From: Fortiea contorta PCC 7126
GTDB taxonomy: Bacteria > Cyanobacteriota > Cyanobacteriia > Cyanobacteriales > Nostocaceae
Length of the DNA: 64,000 nucleotides
Assembly: GCF_000332295.1 (NCBI RefSeq)
Contig: NZ_KB235930.1
Span: 4,987,895-5,051,894, forward strand
Reading direction: 5' to 3'
Under the pieces are notes generated by a model. That model saw nothing but the letters and a program-made list of their open reading frames with translations, had not been told where the DNA came from and searched no databases. A program made the translations under genes and the position numbers. Positions within the stretch are counted from its first letter, which is position 1, and the number at the start of each line of letters is the position of its first letter. This document shows positions 18,316 to 26,107 of this stretch, piece after piece.

Positions 18316-18632
18316 AAATCTAATTTCACCAATCTTGACCTGATTGCTGACAACAGGTAAAAATATTCTCAAACACCCAATTACACGAGGTAGATCCTAG
18401 CTAGCCCCTAGTTCCTAGCCCCCAACCCCCCAACCTCAAGCAAGCGTACCATCATAAAACAAGAAATACGATATTAGGTTCAGGTTGGAAAAGTAATAGA
18501 TTTAACTAGAAATTGTTCGTAAATATTTGTAAATTATTAAGTAGTTGAGCATACTCATGCTTACAAGAGTTTGAACCGTACCTCCCAAAGGATACGGCTG
18601 TCTCCTAGTTAAAATACACTAGGATTTCCATT
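18316..18632 (+). promoter_or_regulatory. Leader region of cruF with two hairpins
   Basis: The 317 bases in front of cruF hold a C/T-rich CTAGCCCC-type repeat (about 18398-18432), AT-rich DNA, and then two short hairpins close to the start codon: CCGTA with TACGG (18578-18599) and CCTAGT with ACTAGG (18604-18623). They could be a structured 5' leader or promoter-proximal palindromes. No coding signal is visible. Confidence 0.35.
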
Positions 18633-19550
18633 GTGTTAAGGTTTCTTATGAAGCAACTTCTTAATCTACAGCGCTTTTTCCTTGTCAGTCATGTTTTTTC
18701 ATTCGTTTTTGGGCTAGCGGGGCTACTGATATTCCTACCCCATCCAGAACGACTAGAAGGTTTAGGAACACTGGGACAGAAGGCGTTCGCCCTGTCAATG
18801 TCTAGTGGTGGGGTCATGAACATCCTTCTGGGAACAGTAGCTGTAGCGATTTTTGCTTACAGAATATTGGGACTGCGGCAATGGCTAACATTTATGATCC
18901 CGGCTGTTGTTTTATCATTGGGTAGCGAGTTACTCGGTACTAGTACTGGCTTTCCCTTTGGAGAGTATGGCTACTTAAGTGGCTTAGGCTACAAAGTCGC
19001 AGGACTTGTCCCCTTCACCGTTCCTCTTTCTTGGTTCTACATGGGATTCACATGCTATCTGCTGGCTCGGACTGCAGTTGATGCTAGTGTTAAACCTGGA
19101 AGTCCCATTGGCTTTTTGCGGTTAATCTTGGGCGTTGTCATCGGCGCAGCACTCCTAACATCTTGGGACTTTGCTCTCGATCCAGCAATGAGCCAAAGCT
19201 TTTATCCCTTTTGGCACTTTGGAGAAGTAGGCTCGTTTTTTGGCACACCATACCGCAACTTTTTAGGTTGGATCGGCACTGGTTGCGTGTTTATGACAGT
19301 AGCTGCATTGTTTTGGCAGAAAACACCGATTGTCTTATCACCTCAAGAGTCAGGATTTCTTCTAGCTGTTTACGTAGGTAATGTTGCTTTTAGTTCTGTA
19401 ATTACCGTAATTAGTGCAGGGTTAGGAATTCCCGTAGGGTTAAGCGTTGTTTTTGGTGTCGTTCCTGCTTTAATTTTGTGGTGGATAGCTGCAACAGTGC
19501 GAGCCGAATCAAAAGAGAAAACTAGCCCATCTTCCCTCGCTTTTAAATAA
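18633..19550 (+). CDS. cruF: Carotenoid 1',2'-hydratase CruF (gamma-carotene hydratase)
   Basis: A 305-residue polytopic membrane protein (ATG alternative at 18648, giving 300 residues). It matches the CruF/CrtC-like family (formerly DUF422), with GSELLGTSTGFPFGEYGY, LVPFTVPLSWFYMGF, LLTSWDFALDPAMS, and FFGTPYRNFLGW. CruF hydrates the psi end of gamma-carotene on the route to myxol and other xanthophyll glycosides, membrane-stabilising pigments of cyanobacteria. The glycosyltransferase CruG, often a neighbour, is not here. Confidence 0.9.
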   Translation: MLRFLMKQLLNLQRFFLVSHVFSFVFGLAGLLIFLPHPERLEGLGTLGQKAFALSMSSGGVMNILLGTVAVAIFAYRILGLRQWLTFMIPAVVLSLGSELLGTSTGFPFGEYGYLSGLGYKVAGLVPFTVPLSWFYMGFTCYLLARTAVDASVKPGSPIGFLRLILGVVIGAALLTSWDFALDPAMSQSFYPFWHFGEVGSFFGTPYRNFLGWIGTGCVFMTVAALFWQKTPIVLSPQESGFLLAVYVGNVAFSSVITVISAGLGIPVGLSVVFGVVPALILWWIAATVRAESKEKTSPSSLAFK

Positions 19551-19616
19551 AATAGTGCGATCGCTCTTTCACCTTTAAGCTGTAGCCTAGGAAATATTCA
19601 ACAAAATTGCACACAA

Positions 19617-21347
19617 ATGCAGATTGTGACTAAACCTGGGCGAGTGGCGATCGCTATTTTTTCTCTGAGTATTCTACTCCACTCTTATGTGGCATCAGCA
19701 GCTTTCACCCCACCTCTTCGCAGCAAAAAAGGGATGGTTGTTTCGGCCCATCCCCTCGCCAGTGAGGCGGGAGTTGCTATGTTGCGTCAGGGTGGGAATG
19801 CGGTTGATGCGGCTGTGGCGACAACTTTCGCAATTTCTGTGGTGGAGCCTTTTTCGGCAGGAATTGGTGGCGGTGGGTTTTTGTTAATGTATTCACAAAA
19901 GACTGGTAAAATCCAAGCGCTAGATTTCCGGGAACGCGCACCGCTGAAGGCGAGAAGAGATATGTATTTAGATGCACAGGGTAAGGTGCGTCCCAATGCA
20001 AGTACTCAAGGTTATTTAGCAGTGGCGACACCAGGAACTGTGGCGGGATTGTATGAGGTGCACCGTCGCTATGGTAAACTGCCTTGGTTGCAGGTGGTGA
20101 AAAAAGCGATCGCTCTGGCTGAAAATGGTTTTATGATTAATCATGTGCCATCTGGGTTGAGACGTCAGCGCTTCATGTTCAATAATCCGGCGGCACGGGA
20201 AATTTTTACTCGCAATGGTAAATTTTATCAGCCAGGGGAAAGGTTGGTGCAGCGCGATTTGGCGAAGACTTTAAAAAGTATCGCCCAAAATCCCCAAAGT
20301 TTTTATACAGGCAGTATAGCTCAGGCGATCGCTGCTGATATGTCTAAAAACGGTGGTTTAATTACTCTAGAAGACTTGAAAGCCTATAAACCAATTTGGC
20401 GGACTCCTGTATGTGGCAATTTCCGCCAAGCGCAAATCTGCTCTATGCCACCACCATCATCAGGCGGTGTTCACCTATTGCAGATTTTAAACATAATTGG
20501 TGACGCTGATTTAAAAACTTGGGGATGGCATCACCCCAAAGCTTTACACTTATTAGCAGAGGCGATGAAGATTGCCTATAGCGATCGCTCTCAATATTTA
20601 GGCGATCCAGATTTTGTCAAAGTCCCTGTACAACAGCTTCTCAGTTCTGCATACGCCAAACAACGCCGTCAACAAATCAATCTGGAAATCGCTAGACCTT
20701 CTACCCAAGTCAAGCCTGTGGACGAAAAAACACTACAGCAATTTTCGTCTCATCAATCCGAATCTCCAGAAACCAGCCATCTCACAGTTGTGGATGAGCA
20801 ACGCAACGCTGTGAGTTTGACGTTTACAATTAACCTGGGTTTTGGTGCGGGGGTGGTGACGCCAAGAACAGGAATTGTTCTCAATAATGAGATGGATGAT
20901 TTTGCAATTGCGCCGGGTGTACCCAATGCTTTTGGGTTGGTGGGAAACGCCGCTAATGCGATCGCCCCTCGCAAAACCCCTTTATCGAGTATGACTCCGA
21001 CAATTGTCACCCAAAACAATCGCTTACGTTTGGCAACTGGTGCCGCCGGTGGGAGTACGATCATCACCCAGGTATTGCAAATTGTTTTGAATATCTTGGA
21101 ATACAACATGGATGCTGGCGCGGCTGTGTCTGCTCCACGCATACATCACCAGTGGCTCCCTGATGAGTTGCGAGTGGAACCTTGGGGTTTGGATGCGCTG
21201 ACGTTGGCAGATTTACGCCGTCGCGGACACCAAATCAAGGAAACAACTCCTTGGGGTAATGCCAATGCGATCGCACTCAATGCAGATGGTACTCTAGAAG
21301 CAGCCGCCGATCCTCGTGGCGGCGGCGCACCCATGAGCAATTTCTAG
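19617..21347 (+). CDS. ggt: Gamma-glutamyltransferase
   Basis: A 576-residue Ntn-hydrolase of the GGT family with a signal peptide (about residues 10-28). It cleaves glutathione and other gamma-glutamyl compounds outside the cytoplasm. It shows the GGNAVDAAVATTF and GIGGGGFLLMY N-terminal signatures, DFRERAP, and the self-cleavage site TSHLTVVD, in which Thr386 is the expected new N-terminal nucleophile of the small subunit. The SMTPTIV and GAAGGSTIITQV segments follow. Length and motif order are normal, and the start is ATG at 19617. Confidence 0.95.
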   Translation: MQIVTKPGRVAIAIFSLSILLHSYVASAAFTPPLRSKKGMVVSAHPLASEAGVAMLRQGGNAVDAAVATTFAISVVEPFSAGIGGGGFLLMYSQKTGKIQALDFRERAPLKARRDMYLDAQGKVRPNASTQGYLAVATPGTVAGLYEVHRRYGKLPWLQVVKKAIALAENGFMINHVPSGLRRQRFMFNNPAAREIFTRNGKFYQPGERLVQRDLAKTLKSIAQNPQSFYTGSIAQAIAADMSKNGGLITLEDLKAYKPIWRTPVCGNFRQAQICSMPPPSSGGVHLLQILNIIGDADLKTWGWHHPKALHLLAEAMKIAYSDRSQYLGDPDFVKVPVQQLLSSAYAKQRRQQINLEIARPSTQVKPVDEKTLQQFSSHQSESPETSHLTVVDEQRNAVSLTFTINLGFGAGVVTPRTGIVLNNEMDDFAIAPGVPNAFGLVGNAANAIAPRKTPLSSMTPTIVTQNNRLRLATGAAGGSTIITQVLQIVLNILEYNMDAGAAVSAPRIHHQWLPDELRVEPWGLDALTLADLRRRGHQIKETTPWGNANAIALNADGTLEAAADPRGGGAPMSNF

Positions 21348-21349
21348 CT

Positions 21350-21631
21350 TTACTGATCTATTCCCCGGTCTTTAGCTCCCAGTCCTACCGACTCTGAGTA
21401 GTAACTACCAAACTCATTGGCTCTGGCGCTAGGAACTAATGTCCATCCTGCTTTGATCAGCTTTTGATAGGTAGCCCATCCTTTAGAACCACCGGGAACT
21501 TTATAATCTGGTACTTTAAATTGTGGAAAAGCTGTGTACGGACGCCAAGGTTGATTGGGTGCGCTTTGCAAATGCAAAACTTTCTCCCCATCGCTACCAA
21601 AACTAGATAACCAGCACATTTGTCGATGCAT
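21350..21631 (-). CDS. Hypothetical protein, 93 residues
   Basis: I do not recognise this family. I chose the ATG at 21631 because an AAAGGAG ribosome-binding site lies six bases upstream. The product starts MHRQMCWLSSFG and has a Trp/Tyr/Pro-rich middle (NQPWRPYTAFPQFKVPDYKVP) and a C-terminal helix GSKGWATYQKLIKAGWTLV. It has no membrane segments. Its 3' end lies 2 bases from the ggt stop, so the two genes converge. Confidence 0.65.
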   Translation of the reverse strand: MHRQMCWLSSFGSDGEKVLHLQSAPNQPWRPYTAFPQFKVPDYKVPGGSKGWATYQKLIKAGWTLVPSARANEFGSYYSESVGLGAKDRGIDQ

Positions 21632-21999
21632 GGTAAACTCCTTTGCGTTTAGCTCTATGTTGCATAATGGCAGCATTTTGTCAATAGCTGCCTCACCCCT
21701 GTGGTGTAATTTTATGAACTAATATTTTCATCAAAGCGGGAATTAAATATTCCTATTAGTCGCAAAATTACTGAAAAAATCCGGACTTAATTCAGAGGTG
21801 ACATGGAGAATCAAAAGAATAAGCGCGATCGCTCGCAGTTATTCCTTTTTTTCGCCCAGTTTAAGATTTTCTAATCCTACTTGTGTTTTTGGCGATTGTA
21901 TGTATCGATGAATACGATTTTTTTAACAGGTATGCAGATCTGTAGGTTGGATTTGACTGTGTTCTACCCAACCTCGTCTGACGCTTGTACCATTCCCCA
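21632..21999. other. Intergenic region, 368 bp, with one hairpin
   Basis: AT-rich DNA between two minus-strand genes. The only clear feature is a hairpin with AGGTTGG (21944-21950) and CCAACCT (21968-21974), 26 bases after the DUF1802 stop. It may serve as terminator for that gene. The promoter of the 93-residue gene should lie around 21650-21750. No coding signal is visible. Confidence 0.4.
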
Positions 22000-22593
22000 T
22001 TAGAAAGAAGGTGCATATAACCTGTCGCCAATGATTTGGCGAATTTCTGTGACAATTTGAGAGTAGCCAGAATCAGATAAAATCGGGGTTGCAGCTTGAA
22101 TATTAATTGGTTGTTCTAAATCAATCCAGGATTTGCAACCACCATATGCAGAACGATAGGGAATTTCTTGGACTTGAGTGAGTTTGTAAACCCGCAGCAG
22201 GAGGATATACAGCGGCTGACGCGGTTTCCATTTGAGGCGATCGCTAATAAAAAACTCGTTCCAAATATGATAAGGTAGCAGGGCGTTAACTATTGACTCA
22301 TCAGCAACTGGCAAAATATCAGTAATTTCTGCCCAACTACCGATATTAACTGTTTCTGGATGCCAGCCTGAAGTTACCGGGCAAACAAGATTTGCATACT
22401 CAGTTTTCAGCAGAAAATCTTGTTGATGTTCATAGGTAGGGTAGAGCAAAATCTGCTTGTGGGTAACTTGAAAACCTCCGTTGCGTTCATGGATACCGCC
22501 TTTGCGGAGTAGCATAATAGTGTTACCGCTTTCTAGAGCATTTACGGCCACAGCCCATTCTTTGAGTGCATGAAAAGTTGTAGTTAATTCCAT
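22000..22593 (-). CDS. DUF1802 family protein
   Basis: A 197-residue protein of the DUF1802 family. It shows the start FHALKEWAVAVNALESGNTIMLLRKGGIHER, the strands FQVTHKQILLYPTYEHQ, and the block WKPRQPLYILLLRVYKL with YGGCKSWIDLE. The N-terminal portion is typical of small cytosolic cyanobacterial proteins in this family; the function is not established. Start is ATG at 22593. Confidence 0.8.
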   Translation of the reverse strand: MELTTTFHALKEWAVAVNALESGNTIMLLRKGGIHERNGGFQVTHKQILLYPTYEHQQDFLLKTEYANLVCPVTSGWHPETVNIGSWAEITDILPVADESIVNALLPYHIWNEFFISDRLKWKPRQPLYILLLRVYKLTQVQEIPYRSAYGGCKSWIDLEQPINIQAATPILSDSGYSQIVTEIRQIIGDRLYAPSF

Positions 22594-22882
22594 TAGTATT
22601 TACAGTAACTATGATTTAATTTCACGCTGGCAGTGATTAAGTATGAAACTATCCTGGGATATGAATTAATTTAGTAACAGTGATCGAAAGGCTGACACTG
22701 ATTAGATTAAGAGCAAAAACCACATCTATTGTGATAGTAACTTGACAAAGGAATCAAAAATCTCGGTGGAAATTGAAAATCTAGACTCTAAAGAAGATGA
22801 TGAATGCATTGTAGCCGAAGCATCAGCTAACGTGGGTACACAAAAGAATTATCTGTCACAGATTTGATGTAAACTAAAGCTT

Positions 22883-23788
22883 ATGTTTCCTAGTTTTTTA
22901 CCTGCGGCTGTTGCTCAACTCACAGATACTGATGCGATCGCCATAGCCCAAAATATCCAAAGTCAAGCGATCGCTATTCCTGTGACCAATCAACCAATTA
23001 CCACTACCTACGTCACTCAAGGTAGCGGTGGTATACCGATTTTATTAATTCATGGCTTTGACAGTTCTGTATTAGAGTTTCGTCGTTTATTACCACTGTT
23101 AGCAGTTAGTCAGGAAACATGGGCAGTAGATTTATTAGGTTTTGGATTTACAGACAGACTAGCAAAAATAGAATTCAGCCCCAACGTTATTAAAACCCAT
23201 CTCTATTATTTTTGGCAAAATCTGATCAAACAACCTGTGATTTTGGTTGGCGCTTCTATGGGAGGAGCAGCGGCCATTGATTTCGCCCTCACTTACCCGG
23301 AAGTAGTGCAAAAGCTAGTGTTAATCGACAGTGCGGGGTTGAAAGGGGGTTCGCCACTAAGTAAACTCATGTTTCCCCCTCTAGATTATTTAGCGACAGA
23401 AGTTTTGCGGAATTTAAAAATACGCGATCGCATTTCTCGCGCTGCTTACAAAAATCAAAACCTCGCTTCTATTGATGCTCTTAATTGCGGCGCACTACAT
23501 CTACAAATGCCAAGTTGGAGTCAAGCCTTAATTGCATTCACAAAAAGCGGTGGTTACAAAGCTTTTAATATTCAACAATTATCACAAATCAAACCACAAA
23601 CACTGATTTTATGGGGCGATACAGATAAAATTTTGGGTACTAAAGATGCTGAAGTGTTTAATAGAGCCATTCCCCATAGTCAGCTAGTTTGGATTGAAGA
23701 TTGCGGTCATCTCCCTCATCTTGAAGCACCACAAATCACTGCTCAACACATTTTAGAGTTTTCACAAAAAATGCAGAATCTGCCTTAA
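22883..23788 (+). CDS. Alpha/beta hydrolase
   Basis: A 301-residue alpha/beta-fold hydrolase. The family signatures are the oxyanion strand PILLIHGFDSSVLEFRRLL, AVDLLGFGFTDR, the nucleophile elbow VGASMGGAAA (Ser near residue 120), a catalytic Asp in LILWGDTDKILG and a His in EDCGHLPHLEAP. It is related to the epoxide hydrolase/haloperoxidase-like group common in cyanobacteria. No substrate is implied. The ATG at 22883 is the first in frame, and no convincing ribosome-binding site is visible. Confidence 0.88.
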   Translation: MFPSFLPAAVAQLTDTDAIAIAQNIQSQAIAIPVTNQPITTTYVTQGSGGIPILLIHGFDSSVLEFRRLLPLLAVSQETWAVDLLGFGFTDRLAKIEFSPNVIKTHLYYFWQNLIKQPVILVGASMGGAAAIDFALTYPEVVQKLVLIDSAGLKGGSPLSKLMFPPLDYLATEVLRNLKIRDRISRAAYKNQNLASIDALNCGALHLQMPSWSQALIAFTKSGGYKAFNIQQLSQIKPQTLILWGDTDKILGTKDAEVFNRAIPHSQLVWIEDCGHLPHLEAPQITAQHILEFSQKMQNLP

Positions 23789-23895
23789 AATTATCACCTT
23801 AGTCAAGAACATTACAACATAATCAAAAATAAACCTATAAAAGTAGTTTAGGACATAATTCTACCCCATTCCCTCTTCCCTAATCCCTCCCATAA

Positions 23896-23925
23896 CCATA
23901 GCGATACCCAAAAGAGTATCGCTGG
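23896..23925. terminator. Bidirectional hairpin between convergent genes
   Basis: AGCGATAC (23900-23907) pairs perfectly with GTATCGCT (23916-23923) around an 8-base A-rich loop. It sits between the ends of the converging hydrolase and mcdB-like genes, where a two-way terminator is expected. Confidence 0.55.
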
Positions 23926-23946
23926 TAACTGAGAAACCACTAAAAT

Positions 23947-24594
23947 CTAGTCAAGTAACCACATTTGTGAAGAAATATCTTCAGACTCATCTGATTGAGT
24001 TTTAATCACCTTGATAGGTGTGCCGTATGATTTTCTGTAAGCGAGTGGGCTATATGTAGTTTGTTTTTGTGGTTTATGGGGTTCCTCTTTTTGTTTCAAA
24101 GCATTAACTTCAGCGACGAGATGAGAATTAGCTGTAGTGAAACTTTCTTTTTCTTGTTTCAAAGTATCAATTTCCGCAATCAGCAAAGAATTAGATGTAG
24201 TCAAACTTTCCTTTTCCTCATGCAAAGAATTGACTTCCGCGATTAACTGAGAATTAGACTCTGCTAATTGCAGAGCAGTTTTTTTGGTTTCTTTAAGTTC
24301 CTTTGTCAGTTTTTCTGATAAAGATTTTTGTTCAGACTGAGATGATTGTAAATCTACAATTTGTTGACGAGCTTGTGCTAAATTAGCTTGCAATTCTTTA
24401 ACAGTTTTTTCTAAATCTAAATTAGGTTTAGGGGCTGGCTCTGGTGTTGGGGCTGGATTTTGAGCACTGACTGTGGCGTTGTCTTCTGCAACAGACTCAG
24501 CAGCAACATCAACAGTAGATTCATCTTCAGCCGGGGTAAATTTCTGTGCTTCTTCTTGTATTAATTCAGAAACAGAGACACGTTTTCTAACCAT
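23947..24594 (-). CDS. mcdB: McdB-like coiled-coil partner of a ParA-type ATPase
   Basis: A 215-residue protein: basic N-terminus ([15 protein letters not shown]), an acidic, probably disordered stretch to about residue 70 ending in a run of PEPAPKPN, a coiled coil (about 75-170) with repeated LIAEVNSLHEEKE-like heptads, and a C-terminal tail ending SSQMWLLD. McdB proteins position carboxysomes with McdA; they have this disordered/coiled-coil architecture and are reported to have an invariant Trp near the C-terminus, here Trp212. The ATG at 24594 overlaps the stop of the upstream ParA gene (TAATG) and has GGAG six bases before it, so translation is probably coupled. A plain ParB-like partner is the alternative. 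Confidence 0.6.
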   Translation of the reverse strand: MVRKRVSVSELIQEEAQKFTPAEDESTVDVAAESVAEDNATVSAQNPAPTPEPAPKPNLDLEKTVKELQANLAQARQQIVDLQSSQSEQKSLSEKLTKELKETKKTALQLAESNSQLIAEVNSLHEEKESLTTSNSLLIAEIDTLKQEKESFTTANSHLVAEVNALKQKEEPHKPQKQTTYSPLAYRKSYGTPIKVIKTQSDESEDISSQMWLLD

Positions 24595-25226
24595 TATTTT
24601 CTCCAATCATGCTGTAGTTCATCGGCCACGCGACGGTAATCTAACTGTGCATCCCGCGCGTGTTTTCCTCGCCATTGAGTAATCGCCACACCCTCAAGTG
24701 CTGCTCGTTCGTGAGCTTTATACGCACGGATAAATGCTTTGCAAGCCGGAATTCCTAACCGCATGAGAGTGTTTTGAGCTTCGAGTGCTTCCCCCAGACT
24801 GCGCGTATCAACTTTAGTTAGCAGTACCCGATGGGGAACGCCCACGGGGACGACGGCTTTCTTAACTGTTTCAATGACGACAGCTAAATCCATTGCAGCT
24901 GGGGGTGTGGGTAAAATTAGATAATCTGCGATCGCTATTACCTTTGCTAAAGCTTCAGACTGTAGCGCCGGTGGCGTATCCACCACTACTAAATCGTAAC
25001 CTGTTATCTTTGGCAAATTACCTAAAAGTTGCGGATCTGTCTCTTGGGATAAATCAAATCCCATATCGTTCTCACCCCGACCAAACCACCAACTAGCTGA
25101 ACCTTGAATATCTGCGTCAATCAAAATCACTTTTTTATCTTTAGCAAAGTTTGCAGCCAAGTTGACTGCAGTAGTCGTTTTCCCGACTCCTCCTTTACCG
25201 TTGAGGATAGCGATGATTTTTGCCAC
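24594..25226 (-). CDS. mcdA: ParA/MinD-type ATPase, probable McdA
   Basis: A 210-residue ParA-family ATPase with the deviant Walker A KGGVGKTT (signature Lys11 and Lys16), switch I region [11 protein letters not shown], switch [11 protein letters not shown] and the [13 protein letters not shown]-like [13 protein letters not shown]. ParA proteins position cargo such as plasmids, chemosensory arrays or carboxysomes on the nucleoid. The coupled downstream coiled-coil gene and its terminal Trp suggest a McdA of the type that keeps the signature lysine. The start is GTG at 25226. Confidence 0.65.
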   Translation of the reverse strand: MAKIIAILNGKGGVGKTTTAVNLAANFAKDKKVILIDADIQGSASWWFGRGENDMGFDLSQETDPQLLGNLPKITGYDLVVVDTPPALQSEALAKVIAIADYLILPTPPAAMDLAVVIETVKKAVVPVGVPHRVLLTKVDTRSLGEALEAQNTLMRLGIPACKAFIRAYKAHERAALEGVAITQWRGKHARDAQLDYRRVADELQHDWRK

Positions 25227-25629
25227 TGATTGCTTCCGACGCTTCCCTACAAGAATATAACGGTTTGGGTAGCGAATATTCTTTTGATCACAATTTTATG
25301 GGGAATAGGGCATTGGGAATAGGGAATAGGGGATAGGGAATGGTAAACATTCTTTTCTCGGCATTGCTGAATCAAAGCATGAAATTCAAAAATCAAGTAT
25401 TCTCAAATTTGTTACTGTTGAGAATGACAATTTGTCGCTAAAATTTCATCAGAAATCCCTTGCTCACGAGCCAGTTTTTCATAATGTTCTCTGTCTCGAT
25501 ACTTACTTATTTGTAATTTTGTGTTTGAGTTGCTGCATAAAACCCGGAAATCTTCAGAAACCTTCATATTTCCTAGATTTCCCCTAGCCGAATCGAAACT
25601 CTCAACTCAGCAAAATTTCTTTGCGCCCC
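25227..25629. other. 403-bp intergenic region with heptamer repeats
   Basis: It contains the promoter region of the parA-type gene (about 25230-25300), a GGGAATA-type heptamer run (25300-25341), and AT-rich DNA. A C/T-rich stretch at 25560-25640 precedes the 3' end of the next minus-strand gene. Open frames here are short and unconvincing. Confidence 0.45.
25300..25341. repeat. GGGAATA-type heptamer repeat (STRR-like)
   Basis: Several imperfect copies of GGGAATA and GGGGATA in tandem, of the same kind as at 6851-6882. Confidence 0.65.
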
Positions 25630-26073
25630 TCAGCGCCCCTCTGCATTCAAAAAAATCCCCTCTCTCATCCTCCCTTCCAACAATTCCAACAACCCATCCA
25701 CAGCCTGACCAACTTGCTCAAAACAAACGGGCGGCGATGGTTCCGGTGCAAACTGAATTAACTTAATTTCCCCCTTCCCAATTCCAATCATCACCACTTC
25801 CACTTCTGGCTGATGATTTTCAATAATTCCTAATATTTCCTGCAACCGATTTTCCACTTGATTATTCAATTTTTCTATCTGCTCTTGGGGACAATAAACA
25901 AAGTGTGGAGTCGGTTGCAAATCGATACCGATTGCACCTTGTTCTTTGCCATTTTCTAACCACAGTCCCCAATATAGTGCAGCTAATTCTTGCTGATTTT
26001 TCTTAACAAATCTATCTAATTGGCGACGCCATTGATTATCTGCTGATTCTGGTTGGGTAGTAGTAAATATCAT
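25630..26073 (-). CDS. Conserved cyanobacterial protein, possible carboxysome assembly factor CcmS
   Basis: A 147-residue soluble protein from an ATG at 26073; an upstream TTG is less likely. The pattern NQWRRQLDRFVKKNQQELAALYWGLWLENG, then IGIDLQPTPHFVYCPQEQIEKLNNQVENRLQEI, then IGKGEIKLIQFAPEPSPPVCFE looks like a compact alpha/beta protein. It reminds me of the family now called CcmS, a chaperone that binds shell protein CcmK1, but I recall this only weakly. Its position next to an mcdAB-like pair fits that idea. Treat as hypothetical until searched. Confidence 0.45.
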   Translation of the reverse strand: MIFTTTQPESADNQWRRQLDRFVKKNQQELAALYWGLWLENGKEQGAIGIDLQPTPHFVYCPQEQIEKLNNQVENRLQEILGIIENHQPEVEVVMIGIGKGEIKLIQFAPEPSPPVCFEQVGQAVDGLLELLEGRMREGIFLNAEGR

Positions 26074-26107
26074 AAATAACGAGATTTGCAAATTTACTTT
26101 GAGAGGA

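Noticed and set aside
21861-22055. 64-codon minus-strand frame overlapping the DUF1802 gene end
   Set aside because: It overlaps a real gene in another frame and includes a hairpin sequence.
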